A stretch of 60,563 nt of DNA from an uncultured Pelagibacteraceae bacterium. GTDB taxonomy: Bacteria; Pseudomonadota; Alphaproteobacteria; Pelagibacterales; Pelagibacteraceae. How positions within the stretch are numbered: position 1 is the first letter of the stretch; each line of letters opens with the position of its first letter. This document shows positions 1-9,184 of the stretch, piece after piece. Both the position numbers and the translations under genes were made by a program. The notes under the pieces are model-generated. The model was not told the DNA's origin. It worked only from the letters and a program-made list of their open reading frames with translations, and searched no databases. The DNA lies in NCBI GenBank assembly GCA_902535625.1, contig CACAUA010000004.1, positions 1 through 60,563 on the forward strand, written 5' to 3'.

Positions 1-801
1 TTACTCAAAACAAAAGATGGTCAAATTAAATTTGAAAATGATCGTATTTTATCTTCTGATTTAAAAATGAGAAATCCAAATGATCTTAGAGCAATACAAC
101 TTATATTTCAAAATCCAGACGAGTCGTTAAATCCAAACCACACAGTTGAGCAAATACTTTCTCAACCTCTAAAGTTATATTTTAATTTATCAGGAGAAGA
201 ATTAAAAAAAAATATTATTGATCTACTAAAAAAAGTAAGGTTAGGAGAATTTTATATGTCAAGATATCCTAGACAATTATCAGGTGGTGAGAAACAAAGA
301 GTTGCAGTTGCAAGAGCATTTGCTGCTAAGCCAGATATAATTTTGTGTGATGAGGTTACATCGGCTTTAGATGTTTCGGTTCAGGCAGCTGTTTTAAACT
401 TATTACAACAATTAAAAGAAGATCTAGGAACAACCTACGTATTCGTTTCTCATGATCTAGCTGTTGTTAGAGCAATTAGTGATAGAGTTGCAGTTTTATA
501 TCAAGGAAGATTATGTGAAATTGGTCCTTCTCAAAATGTCTACAAATTTCCATCACATCCTTATACTGAAGTGCTACTAGGTGCTGTTTTGGAACCAGAC
601 CCAGATATAAAACCAAAATTGGTAGCTGAGGATATAGTAGAGGAAAAACCCCCTGAGAAAGGCTGTTCATTTCAAGGAAGATGCCCTAGGAAAATAGGTG
701 ATATTTGTAATTCTGAGGTTCCACCATGGCAAATAGGTGAAAATGGTAACGCTATTAGATGTCATATTAATATTGATGAATTAGCAAGTTTACAGCAGTA
801 G
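1..801 (+). CDS. Oligopeptide/dipeptide ABC transporter ATP-binding protein (5' partial)
   Basis: The frame is open from base 1, so the N-terminus with the Walker A motif lies outside the window; the first ATG at 67 is internal. Visible parts are a Q-loop region (IFQNPDESLNP), the ABC signature LSGGEKQR, Walker B (IILCDEVTSALD) and the switch histidine (VFVSHD). The C-terminal tail with GCSFQGRCP and later cysteines is the oligo_HPY extension typical of OppD/OppF/DppF subunits. It would energise import of peptides or similar solutes at the inner membrane. The permease and binding-protein genes are presumably upstream; the substrate cannot be told. Confidence 0.9.
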   Translation, partial: LLKTKDGQIKFENDRILSSDLKMRNPNDLRAIQLIFQNPDESLNPNHTVEQILSQPLKLYFNLSGEELKKNIIDLLKKVRLGEFYMSRYPRQLSGGEKQRVAVARAFAAKPDIILCDEVTSALDVSVQAAVLNLLQQLKEDLGTTYVFVSHDLAVVRAISDRVAVLYQGRLCEIGPSQNVYKFPSHPYTEVLLGAVLEPDPDIKPKLVAEDIVEEKPPEKGCSFQGRCPRKIGDICNSEVPPWQIGENGNAIRCHINIDELASLQQ

Positions 802-858
802 TTATGACATTTATTTTATTTCCTACTCAGTCTCAATTTAATATAAGAAAACTTCTTT

Positions 859-3081
859 ATGAAAATAAATAATGTAGTTGTAATTGGTTCTGGCACAATG
901 GGTAGCGGTATAGCTGCACATTTGTGTAACGCAAATGTTCCTGTCACTTTGTTGGATTTAACTACAGAAATCAGTCAAAAGGCTAAAGAGAGAATAGGAA
1001 AATCTAGACCTCCTTTGTTAATAGATAAATCAAAATTAGATAATATCCATGTAGGAAACATTGAAGAAAACTTTGATGTTGTTTCGAATGCAGATTGGAT
1101 TGTAGAAGCTGTTGTAGAAAGAATAGATATAAAACATAATATTTACGAAAAAATTTTTAAGCATAGAAAAAAAGAATCTGTTGTTTCATCTAATACCTCA
1201 TCTATTCCAATAAGTGTTCTATCAGAAAAATTATCTGATCAAGACAAAAAGGATTTCTGCATAACTCACTTCTTTAATCCTGTGAGATACATGGATTTAC
1301 TTGAAATAGTAAAAAGCAATGAAAGTGATTTAGATAAAGTTAAACTTTTAAAAGATTTTTGTGAAATAGACTTAGGTAAAGGTGCAATTATCTGCAATGA
1401 TACTCCAGGATTTTTAGGCAATAGAATTGGAGTTTATGCAATGCAAATTGCAATGACAGAAGCATTTAATCTGAAACTTAGTGTAGAAGAGGCTGATGCT
1501 GTCTTTGGCAGACCAATGGGTATACCTAAAACCGGAGTATTCGGATTGTATGACCTAATTGGTATTGATTTAATGGCAGATGTATTGAAAAGTTTTATTA
1601 AAGAGTTACCTGAAAGTGATCCATTTCAACCTGTAGCAAGAGAAATGCCACTTGTGAAAAAATTAATAGAGACTGGATATACCGGCCGAAAAGGAAAAGG
1701 TGGATTTTATAGAATGAATAAGGAAGGTGGTAAGAAAATTTTAGAGGCCATCAATCTTGAAACTGGGGAATATTCTCCCTCAAAAAAAATAGATATTAAA
1801 TCTGAAAAAGTTGATTTAAAAAAATTAATTAATCGTGGAGATAAATATGGAGATTATGCTTGGTCAGTAATTTCTAAAATAATAAAATATTCTTCTTCAT
1901 TAGTTCCAGGTATTACAGATAAGTTTAACGACATTGATGAAGCAATGAGACTTGGCTTCAATTGGTCTAGAGGGCCTTTTGAAATGTTAAAAGAAATTGG
2001 AGTAAATAATTTTTTTCAAAAAATTGATAATTTTGAGGGAAATAAATTTTTAGAAAATTTATCAAAATCCAAAGATGAAAATTTTTATGGTGAGAGACAA
2101 CAATATACTGAAATTGAAACTTTAGGAAAAATTAAACCAAGAGCCCTTAAACTTGATAAAAATAATTCTGCTGAAATTTACAGATTTCCTGAATTTAACA
2201 TTGTCGAATTTACAACTAAAGCAAACGCTTTGGATTACGACTCAATGGACTCATTAAAAAACGCTACAGACAAACCATTGATAATTATTAATGAAAGTAT
2301 GCAGTTTTCTGCTGGTGTTAATTTAACATATACTATGAACTTTGCAGATAAAGGTGACTTTAAATCAATAGAAAAATTTGTCGGTTATTTTCAAGAAACA
2401 TGTAAACACTTAAAATACTCAAAATTTCCAGTAGTTTCAGCACCATCAGGTCTTACACTTGGAGGGGGTTTTGAAGTTTTAGTACAAAGTAACTTTGTTG
2501 CTTCTCATACAAATATTGTTGTTGGATTAGTTGAAACATTGGTTGGTTTAGTTCCAGCCGGAGGAGGATGTAAAGAAATGTTATGGAGATGGTCTCAAAC
2601 AGAAGAGGCAAAAAATGACCCAGATTTTGCACCTTTAAAAGTTTTTGACATCATTGGTTATGCAAAAACCGCAACATCTCCAGTAGAAGCCGAACCTCTA
2701 AAGTATTTAATCCCTGAAAATAAAAAAATTATGAGCAGAAATAGTCTATTAAATGAAGCAAGAAAAATTTTGGATCAAAATAAAGAATTTACTCCTCCAA
2801 AAGAATGCACATTTAATTTATCTGGTAAATCTTTAAAAGACAAAATGGTTGGTATGTTAGAAAAACTGTATAATGATAAAATTATATTAGATCATGGAAT
2901 GATGGTTGGAACAGAGCTAGCAAATGTTTTAAGTGGTGGTGATACAACTATAGATAAAACTCTTACAGAAGATCAGTTGTTTAAATTAGAGCTAGATGCT
3001 TTCATGAAATTAATTGAGACAAGTAAAACCCAAGATAGAATTAAACACACATTATCTACTGGAAAACCTCTAGTTAACTAA
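859..3081 (+). CDS. 3-hydroxyacyl-CoA dehydrogenase / enoyl-CoA hydratase fusion (FadN-like)
   Basis: Bifunctional beta-oxidation enzyme of 740 residues. The N-terminus has a Rossmann NAD-binding motif (VIGSGTMGSGIA, about residues 9-20), followed by 3-hydroxyacyl-CoA dehydrogenase features (SNTSSIPIS, THFFNPVRYMDLLEIV, NDTPGFLGNRI). The second half (about 440-700) is crotonase-like with a glycine-rich oxyanion-hole region (SGLTLGGGFEVL and VGLVPAGGGCKE). Dehydrogenase before hydratase is the reverse of FadB and resembles FadN of Bacillus and alphaproteobacterial homologues. It would oxidise acyl-CoA intermediates in the cytoplasm. It overlaps the convergent cyclophilin gene by 12 bases. The assignment is firm for family, open for chain-length preference. 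Confidence 0.9.
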   Translation: MKINNVVVIGSGTMGSGIAAHLCNANVPVTLLDLTTEISQKAKERIGKSRPPLLIDKSKLDNIHVGNIEENFDVVSNADWIVEAVVERIDIKHNIYEKIFKHRKKESVVSSNTSSIPISVLSEKLSDQDKKDFCITHFFNPVRYMDLLEIVKSNESDLDKVKLLKDFCEIDLGKGAIICNDTPGFLGNRIGVYAMQIAMTEAFNLKLSVEEADAVFGRPMGIPKTGVFGLYDLIGIDLMADVLKSFIKELPESDPFQPVAREMPLVKKLIETGYTGRKGKGGFYRMNKEGGKKILEAINLETGEYSPSKKIDIKSEKVDLKKLINRGDKYGDYAWSVISKIIKYSSSLVPGITDKFNDIDEAMRLGFNWSRGPFEMLKEIGVNNFFQKIDNFEGNKFLENLSKSKDENFYGERQQYTEIETLGKIKPRALKLDKNNSAEIYRFPEFNIVEFTTKANALDYDSMDSLKNATDKPLIIINESMQFSAGVNLTYTMNFADKGDFKSIEKFVGYFQETCKHLKYSKFPVVSAPSGLTLGGGFEVLVQSNFVASHTNIVVGLVETLVGLVPAGGGCKEMLWRWSQTEEAKNDPDFAPLKVFDIIGYAKTATSPVEAEPLKYLIPENKKIMSRNSLLNEARKILDQNKEFTPPKECTFNLSGKSLKDKMVGMLEKLYNDKIILDHGMMVGTELANVLSGGDTTIDKTLTEDQLFKLELDAFMKLIETSKTQDRIKHTLSTGKPLVN

Positions 3082-3717
3082 TAACTTTAGATTTTTAATA
3101 TAGTCAGGTTTTAATACATAAGTTGATTTATTTCCCGTTTTAATTTTTTTCAAAGAGTCCATCCCTGCAATTACCCTTCCAATTGGAGTGTACTCACCTT
3201 GATATATTGGTATATCTACTAAAGTAATAAAAAATTCACTATCTTCTGTGTCGAATTGATCTTTCCTAGCAAAAGCTACAGAGCCAGCATTAAATAAAAA
3301 GTTACCACTAAGCTCAGATTTAATTGTTCCTAAACCAGATTTACCAGTTCCTACTTTAGAATAATTTAGATTAGATACATTCCCATATTCAATATCTCCA
3401 GCTTGTATTAAAGTATTTTCTATTACTCGGTAAAAAGTTGAACCATTATAGGAACCTCTATTTATTAACTTCTTAAATCGATTTACAGCTTTAGGAGCAA
3501 TTTTAGGATCTAATTCTATTAGAACGTTACCACATTCAACTTCCATAATTGCAATATTCTGCTTATCTTTAAAATCTATGTTATTTAAATCGATTTTTTT
3601 TACAAAAAGACATTTGTTATTTAATATATAAAATGAACCTAAAGTTAAAATAATGAGTAGAATTAGAAAAATAAATAATATTTTTTCAGATAGTGATGGT
3701 TTAATTTTTTTTATCAT
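3070..3717 (-). CDS. Membrane-anchored cyclophilin-type peptidyl-prolyl isomerase
   Basis: Protein of 215 residues with one N-terminal membrane segment (about residues 12-31) and no lipobox or obvious cleavage site, followed by a cyclophilin domain. Diagnostic stretches are FYRVIENTLIQAGD, the AFARKD-type segment after NAGSV, and SEFFITLVD. It should isomerise proline bonds while tethered on the periplasmic face of the inner membrane. Its start codon overlaps the stop of the upstream HExxH protein by four bases, so the two are probably co-transcribed and translationally coupled. Confidence 0.85.
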   Translation of the reverse strand: MIKKIKPSLSEKILFIFLILLIILTLGSFYILNNKCLFVKKIDLNNIDFKDKQNIAIMEVECGNVLIELDPKIAPKAVNRFKKLINRGSYNGSTFYRVIENTLIQAGDIEYGNVSNLNYSKVGTGKSGLGTIKSELSGNFLFNAGSVAFARKDQFDTEDSEFFITLVDIPIYQGEYTPIGRVIAGMDSLKKIKTGNKSTYVLKPDYIKNLKLLVN

Positions 3718-4448
3718 TCAAAAAATAAACTTTTATCTATTTCTTTAAGACCATTAATTAAGAAATTTTTCTTCTTAGTTAAAATATTATCTTTTTTAAT
3801 TAATAAATCTATTTCTTTAAAATTTGTTTTTAATAATGAATAAATTTCAGCCATATCTTCTTCAGCTGTGCTCATTGAATATTCTGTTAAAAAGCCTTTC
3901 GTAATTTCTAAATCTAAACCTAATAAATCAGTGCATGTAGAACATGATGCGTAAGAAAAATCTTTATTATTAAGTTTGCTCCACTTATTTTTTTTAAAAA
4001 GCTCAGGAAAACTGTTATCAATCATATGAAATATTTCATGATGGATCATTCTTTCAAAATACTTTCGGTTAAATGTTAAGTCTAAAATTAAAGTCCTGAA
4101 TTTATTATCTGGTATACCTCCTGTATTAATGCCTGAAATTTCTAAGTTTTTGCAAAGAACCACAAATTTCAAATTTATTTTCCTTAAGAAATTTGAGTTA
4201 TAATCTCTCAGATTATTTTGAATTGTATTAAATTCACGATCCAAATCACTGTTATTTATGCCGTTACACTTAATATTATTTGTATCACCAATTACAAAAC
4301 CTCTTTTTGATACCAAATATTTGATACCATTAACATCATCAACTTTATGAACTTCTAAATTTGGGATTTTAATTAAATTATATATTGCATCTGCATTTAC
4401 ATAAGAAAAGTTAAAAAATAATATAAATATTAATATAATATATCTCAT
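3714..4448 (-). CDS. Secreted protein with HExxH motif, putative zinc metallopeptidase
   Basis: Protein of 244 residues starting with a signal peptide (MRYIILIFILFFNFSYVNADA). Residues 137-141 read HEIFH, a HExxH zinc-binding motif in a helical context (ERMIHHEIFHMID). A later acidic segment, TAEEDMAEIY near residue 200, could supply the third zinc ligand as in gluzincin-type peptidases. A CSTC pair lies between them. I do not recognise a named family. It is coupled by a four-base overlap to the cyclophilin gene, which suggests a periplasmic quality-control job. Catalysis is inferred only from the motif. Confidence 0.6.
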   Translation of the reverse strand: MRYIILIFILFFNFSYVNADAIYNLIKIPNLEVHKVDDVNGIKYLVSKRGFVIGDTNNIKCNGINNSDLDREFNTIQNNLRDYNSNFLRKINLKFVVLCKNLEISGINTGGIPDNKFRTLILDLTFNRKYFERMIHHEIFHMIDNSFPELFKKNKWSKLNNKDFSYASCSTCTDLLGLDLEITKGFLTEYSMSTAEEDMAEIYSLLKTNFKEIDLLIKKDNILTKKKNFLINGLKEIDKSLFFE

Positions 4449-4501
4449 TTTAATAATTTTGATGATATTAGATATAATATGAATGTGATAGGATTTATTT
4501 A

Positions 4502-4636
4502 ATGAAAAAAAAAAAAAGAAAAAAAAATATTAATAGAGATCATGAGTCAGTGCCTAAGATGTTTGCAAAAAAATACATATATTTCTATTATCCCTTTTTC
4601 TGGATCATTCTAATAATATTCCTATTACTAAAATGA
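4502..4636 (+). CDS. Lysine-rich single-pass membrane microprotein (44 aa)
   Basis: A 44-codon frame begins at ATG 4502 with a strongly basic N-terminus (MKKKKRKKN) and ends with a hydrophobic segment (FYYPFFWIILIIFLLLK), a positive-inside single-pass membrane protein layout. Its TGA stop overlaps the ATG of the downstream agmatinase-family gene (ATGA at 4633-4636), the same coupling used by genuine gene pairs elsewhere in the window. The poly-A tract encoding the lysines is prone to length change. No function can be assigned; the gene is probable, not certain. Confidence 0.5.
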   Translation: MKKKKRKKNINRDHESVPKMFAKKYIYFYYPFFWIILIIFLLLK

Positions 4637-5586
4637 CAAAGTCTAAAAAACCTATTCAGCCTGTTAGTGGCACAGAAGTGCCAAGATATGCGGGCCCTTC
4701 TACATTTGCAAGATTACCTGAGCTAAGAGATGTAGAAAGTTGTGATGTTGCTATTGTCGGAGTTCCATTTGATTCAGGAACAAGCTATAGACCAGGTGCA
4801 AGATTTGGCCCACAAAGTATTAGACAAGCATCTAGACATTTAAGGACTAATTATCATCCTAATTATGATGTAGAACCATTCAAAGTACAACAAGTTGCAG
4901 ATGCAGGTGATATTACTTGTAATCCATTTAATATTGATGAAGCCATCAAACAAATTGAAGTAGGAGCAACCGATTTATTAAATAAAGTTGGAGGAATTAT
5001 AAGCCTTGGAGGAGATCACACAATTGCTGTGCCTTTACTTAGAGCAGCCAATAAAAAGAATAATGGACCCGTATCACTTGTTCATTTTGATGCTCATTTA
5101 GATACCTGGGATACCTACTTTGGAGCACCCTATACTCATGGTACTCCATTTAGAAGAGCTCGTGAGGAAAATTTATTTTTAGATGACGCCTCTATGCATG
5201 TAGGCATAAGAGGTCCACTTTATAGCAGAGATGATATAAAAAATGATGAAAGCTTTGGATTTAAAATTATTCATTGCGATGAATTTCAAACAGAGGGAAT
5301 TGATAAAATTGTTGAAAGAATAAAAAATAGAGTAGGTGATAATGCATTATATTTGTCCATTGATATCGATGTATTAGATCCAGCATTTGCACCAGGCACA
5401 GGAACACCTGAAATTGCAGGAATGACCACAAGAGAAATTGTAAACGTCCTCAGGGGTTTATCAGGTTTAAATTTGATTTCCGCAGATGTAGTTGAAGTTG
5501 CTCCTGCTTATGACCATGCAGAAGTAACCTCTCTAGCTGCAGCAACAATTGTTTATGAATTAACTAATTTATTTGCAAAATCATGA
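4633..5586 (+). CDS. speB: Agmatinase / ureohydrolase family protein
   Basis: Ureohydrolase of 317 residues with the dinuclear manganese site of the arginase/agmatinase family: GGDHTI (about 125-130), DAHLDTWD (about 149-156) and SIDIDVLDPAFAPGTGTPE (about 238-256). It hydrolyses a guanidino group to urea plus an amine, agmatine to putrescine in the best-known members. The family also includes guanidinobutyrase and other guanidino hydrolases, and sequence alone does not separate them. An aldehyde dehydrogenase follows after 20 bases, which fits a guanidino-compound or polyamine catabolic route. The start is fixed by the ATGA overlap with the microprotein. Confidence 0.85.
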   Translation: MTKSKKPIQPVSGTEVPRYAGPSTFARLPELRDVESCDVAIVGVPFDSGTSYRPGARFGPQSIRQASRHLRTNYHPNYDVEPFKVQQVADAGDITCNPFNIDEAIKQIEVGATDLLNKVGGIISLGGDHTIAVPLLRAANKKNNGPVSLVHFDAHLDTWDTYFGAPYTHGTPFRRAREENLFLDDASMHVGIRGPLYSRDDIKNDESFGFKIIHCDEFQTEGIDKIVERIKNRVGDNALYLSIDIDVLDPAFAPGTGTPEIAGMTTREIVNVLRGLSGLNLISADVVEVAPAYDHAEVTSLAAATIVYELTNLFAKS

Positions 5587-5606
5587 AGAAAGGATAATTT
5601 GCGCGC

Positions 5607-7040
5607 ATGATTGAAAAGAGAAATTTTTATATTAATGGTTCATGGGTTCCCCCAAAAAACCCAAAAGATATTGAGGTCATAAATCCAGCAACAGAAAAAA
5701 ATTGCGCAGTAATTTCTTTAGGCAGTAAGGAGGATATCAATGATGCAGTTTTAGCAGCTAAAGAAGCTTTTAAAACCTGGGGATTTACCTCTAAAGAGGA
5801 AAGATTGTCATTATTAGAAGTTTTTTATTCATTATATAAAAAAAGATGGAATGATATTACAGATGCAATTATTCAAGAGATGGGAGCGCCAAAAGACTTT
5901 GCGTCAAAACTACAAACAGGAACTGGTGCGAGTCATACAAAATCATTTATTCGTTATCTAAAAGAATTTGAATTCGAAAAACCTTTGGGAGATCATGCAA
6001 AAAATCAAAGAATAATATACGAGCCTAAAGGTGTGTGTGCATTAATAACACCGTGGAACTGGCCAATAAATCAAGTTACTTTAAAAGTCATTCCTGCATT
6101 GGCCTCTGGTTGTACTATGATTTTAAAACCTTCAGAACTAGCACCTTTATCAGCAATGATCATAGCTGAGTTAATAGATGAAGCGAAATTTCCGAAAGGT
6201 GTTTTTAATTTAGTAAATGGAGATGGGGAAATAACTGGAGATGCATTAACAAGTCATCCAGATGTAAATATGATTTCATTCACTGGCTCTACAAGAGCAG
6301 GGGCTTTAATTTCTCAAAATGCCGCAAAGGACTTTAAAAGAGTAAGTCTGGAGCTAGGAGGAAAAGGTGCAAATATTATATTTGAAGATGCTGATGCAGA
6401 AGCAATAGAAAGAGGTGCATTTAGATGTTTTAGAAATTCAGGACAATCATGTAATGCCCCTACAAGAATGCTTGTTGAAAAATCAATTTATAATGAAGCG
6501 ATAGAAAGACTAAGAAAATATACAAATGAATTTAAAGTAGATGATCCAAATAAAAATGGAGAGCATATTGGTCCTGTAATTTCTGAAACTCAATTTAATA
6601 AAATTCAAGGTTTAATTCAAAAAGGAATAGATGAAGGAGCAAAATTAGTTGCAGGTGGAGTTGGAAAACCAAACGGATTAAATGATGGTTATTATGTAAA
6701 ACCGACAGTTTTTGCAGATGTAAAAAATGAAATGGAAATTGCAAGAACAGAAATATTTGGTCCTGTTTTATCTGTTATTCCATTTGAAACTGAAGAAGAG
6801 GCAATTAAAATTGCAAATGATACTGATTATGGATTAACAAACTATATTCAAACTCAAGATAAGGAAAAAGTACAAAGAGTTGCTAGAAAACTTAGATCTG
6901 GAATGGTTGATGTAAATGGTGCTGGTATTGCAGTTGATGCACCTTTTGGAGGTTTCAAACATTCTGGAATTGGAAGGGAAGCAGGTAAAGAAGGATTGCT
7001 TGAATTTTTAGAAGTTAAATCTGTAGGTGGTTGGAATTAA
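5607..7040 (+). CDS. NAD(P)-dependent aldehyde dehydrogenase
   Basis: Aldehyde dehydrogenase superfamily member of 477 residues. It shows the conserved TPWNWPINQ segment, KPSELAPLSA, the ELGGKGANI motif with the general-base glutamate (about 250), the catalytic cysteine in GQSCNAPTRM (about 283) and the late EIFGPVLSV motif. It oxidises an aldehyde to the acid in the cytoplasm. Placed 20 bases after the agmatinase-like gene, it could act on the aldehyde formed from the released amine, but the substrate is not determined. The 3' end overlaps the convergent deacetylase by four bases. Confidence 0.88.
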   Translation: MIEKRNFYINGSWVPPKNPKDIEVINPATEKNCAVISLGSKEDINDAVLAAKEAFKTWGFTSKEERLSLLEVFYSLYKKRWNDITDAIIQEMGAPKDFASKLQTGTGASHTKSFIRYLKEFEFEKPLGDHAKNQRIIYEPKGVCALITPWNWPINQVTLKVIPALASGCTMILKPSELAPLSAMIIAELIDEAKFPKGVFNLVNGDGEITGDALTSHPDVNMISFTGSTRAGALISQNAAKDFKRVSLELGGKGANIIFEDADAEAIERGAFRCFRNSGQSCNAPTRMLVEKSIYNEAIERLRKYTNEFKVDDPNKNGEHIGPVISETQFNKIQGLIQKGIDEGAKLVAGGVGKPNGLNDGYYVKPTVFADVKNEMEIARTEIFGPVLSVIPFETEEEAIKIANDTDYGLTNYIQTQDKEKVQRVARKLRSGMVDVNGAGIAVDAPFGGFKHSGIGREAGKEGLLEFLEVKSVGGWN

Positions 7041-8224
7041 TTTATAGATTTATCTTTTACACCTTTTAAAAAGTCTAGACATTTCTTTAATTCACTAAGT
7101 TCTATATATTCATCAATTTTATGAGCCTGTTCAATCGAACCGGGCCCGCAAACCACAGTGCTAATACCAACCTCTTGAAAGAGTCCAGCTTCTGTTCCAA
7201 ATGAAACAGCTTCTCTTGAATTGTCACCTGTTATACTAGAAACAAATTCACAAGCCTCGGAATCGTTCAATCTATTAAATCCAACTACTTCGCCTATAAT
7301 TTCTTTTTTAATATAAGCATCTGAAAAAACTTTTTTCATTTCTGGCAATAGTTCTTTATCAACATAATCGTCTATTATTTGATTTACAAAATCTCCATCT
7401 TCTCTGACAACTGGTCTAGTTTCCCATTCAACTTTACATTTATCAGCGATAACATTATGAGCTATACCACCTGAAACTCCACCAACTGATAATGTAGAGT
7501 ATGGTGGATTAAATATACAATCTTCAGGAGCTCTATCTTTTAGTTTTGATCTAATTTCTAGTAATTTGTTTATATACCTGGATGCATATTCAACTGCATT
7601 AACACCTTGGCCTGGTTTAGAACTATGACCAGCTAAACCTCCAAAGTGAACTGTATATTCATTCATACCTTTATGGGCATCAATGATTTTCATATTGGTT
7701 GGTTCACCAATAATACAAATTCCATCTTTAATATTTCTTTTTTTTAATTCTTTTATTAATAATGGTGCGCCGATGCATGCGGTTTCTTCATCGAATGTAA
7801 ATGAAAAGTGAATGTCTCTATCTAAATTATTTTCTTTAAATTCAGGAGCATATGCTAAAGCACATGCAATAAAACCTTTCATATCACAAGAACCTCTCCC
7901 AAATAATTTCTCATTTTTTATAGTTGCAACAAATGGATCAGTAGACCAGCCTTTTGAAACTGGGACTACATCTGTATGACCTGAAAGAATAATCGGTTTT
8001 TTACCATTTCCATTTTTAGATTTTAAAGAAGCAAAAAGATTTACTCTTTTTTTATCACCATCAAAAATTCTAAATGAAGCTGCTCCTAAATTTTTTAAAA
8101 TATCATCACAATAATTAATGAGACTATTATTATCGTTTCCAGAAATAGTTTTGAAAGCAATCAAATCTGTCAATATTCTTATTGAATCTTTATAAATTTT
8201 ATCAGGATTATTTTCTGTACTCAT
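7037..8224 (-). CDS. argE: Acetylornithine deacetylase (M20 family)
   Basis: M20 metallopeptidase-family protein of 395 residues. Metal-binding signatures are SGHTDVVPVSKGW (His and Asp, about residues 82-90), GRGSCDMKGF (metal-bridging Asp) and DEETACIGAP (catalytic glutamate pair). A dimerisation lid domain lies between about 185 and 300. ArgE removes the acetyl group from N-acetylornithine in arginine biosynthesis; related deacylases cannot be fully excluded. It is divergent from the CsaA-like gene with 25 bases between the starts. There is no operon partner on its strand. Confidence 0.8.
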   Translation of the reverse strand: MSTENNPDKIYKDSIRILTDLIAFKTISGNDNNSLINYCDDILKNLGAASFRIFDGDKKRVNLFASLKSKNGNGKKPIILSGHTDVVPVSKGWSTDPFVATIKNEKLFGRGSCDMKGFIACALAYAPEFKENNLDRDIHFSFTFDEETACIGAPLLIKELKKRNIKDGICIIGEPTNMKIIDAHKGMNEYTVHFGGLAGHSSKPGQGVNAVEYASRYINKLLEIRSKLKDRAPEDCIFNPPYSTLSVGGVSGGIAHNVIADKCKVEWETRPVVREDGDFVNQIIDDYVDKELLPEMKKVFSDAYIKKEIIGEVVGFNRLNDSEACEFVSSITGDNSREAVSFGTEAGLFQEVGISTVVCGPGSIEQAHKIDEYIELSELKKCLDFLKGVKDKSIN

Positions 8225-8249
8225 TTACAAATCATTATATATTAAATTT

Positions 8250-8591
8250 ATGAAAGAACAAATTACGTATGAAGACTTTGATAAAGTCGATATTAGATTA
8301 GGAACAATTATCTCTGTAAGAAAAAATGAAAAAGCAAGAAAACCTTCATTAGTTGTAGAAGTTGATTTTGGAGAAAAAATAGGGATAAAACAATCTTCAG
8401 CTCAAATTACTCATTATTACAATGAAGAGAATCTTAAAGGAAAACAAGTAATTGGTGTTTGTAATTTTGCAGAAAAAAATATTGCTGGAGTTGTTTCGCA
8501 AGTATTAATTCTAGGAGCTATAGATGCAGAAGGTAGAGTAACTTTAGTTCATCCATCTCAAGAAGCAGAGAATGGATTACCAATTGCTTAA
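8250..8591 (+). CDS. csaA: CsaA-like tRNA-binding OB-fold protein
   Basis: Protein of 113 residues matching the stand-alone EMAP/Trbp OB-fold family. It opens with FDKVDIRLGTIISV and includes KQSSAQITHYY, GKQVIGVCNF and the C-terminal VTLVHPSQE, all in family positions. CsaA has been described as a secretion-related chaperone in Bacillus and the fold binds tRNA; the role here is unknown. The stop codon is directly followed by the start of the LysE-type gene (TAAATG), so both are in one transcript. Confidence 0.8.
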   Translation: MKEQITYEDFDKVDIRLGTIISVRKNEKARKPSLVVEVDFGEKIGIKQSSAQITHYYNEENLKGKQVIGVCNFAEKNIAGVVSQVLILGAIDAEGRVTLVHPSQEAENGLPIA

Positions 8592-9182
8592 ATGCATCCA
8601 GAACTATTATCATTAAGTTTATTTTTTTTTGTTACCAGTTGCTCACCTGGCCCAAATAATATTATTGCATCTCATTCAGGTTTTAATCATGGAGTAAAAA
8701 AAACTATACCTCTAATGTTAGGTGTTATATTTGGTTTTACCTCAATGCTATCTTTAGTCAATTTTGGGCTAATTAATGTTTTTAAATTATATCCAATAAT
8801 TCAAAAGATTTTAGTTTTTACAGGGTCTGCATTTTTAGTTTATTTGGCTTACAGAATTTCATTTTCTAAATCATCAAATCAAAAAGAAAAATTAGAACCT
8901 GTTAAATTTATAGAAACATTTCTTTTTCAATTCTTAAATCCCAAAGGAGTAATCGTTGCTATTATTGCAGTATCAACTTATATCGAATCTGGAGATAACT
9001 TTTTTACTTATTCTTTCTGGCTCCTAACTTCTGCCTTTTTCTTTGCTATATTTAGTATCTTATTCTGGACTTTAATTGGTAAATTTATGAGAAAATTCGC
9101 GACAAATGAGAAATTTATTAAATGGTTCAATTATGTTATGTCAGCGCTTTTATTAGGCTGCATAGCTACATTTTATTATTAA
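8592..9182 (+). CDS. LysE/RhtB-family amino-acid exporter
   Basis: Membrane protein of 196 residues with about six hydrophobic segments and the LysE/RhtB N-terminal signature SCSPGPNNIIASHSGFNHG (about residues 16-34). A second family motif is FLFQFLNPKG near the middle. Members export amino acids or their derivatives across the inner membrane. It is immediately adjacent to csaA and two bases before aconitase. The arginine/guanidino genes upstream make a basic amino acid a possible substrate, but this is only context. Confidence 0.82.
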   Translation: MHPELLSLSLFFFVTSCSPGPNNIIASHSGFNHGVKKTIPLMLGVIFGFTSMLSLVNFGLINVFKLYPIIQKILVFTGSAFLVYLAYRISFSKSSNQKEKLEPVKFIETFLFQFLNPKGVIVAIIAVSTYIESGDNFFTYSFWLLTSAFFFAIFSILFWTLIGKFMRKFATNEKFIKWFNYVMSALLLGCIATFYY

Positions 9183-9184
9183 AT

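Noticed and set aside
5599..5606. TGCGCGCA palindrome before the aldehyde dehydrogenase start
   Set aside because: It is GC-rich against its surroundings but only eight bases long with no second copy or promoter relation.
9122..9184. Upstream extension of the aconitase frame
   Set aside because: It lies inside the end of the LysE-type exporter in another frame; ATG 9185 gives the normal N-terminus and two-base spacing.
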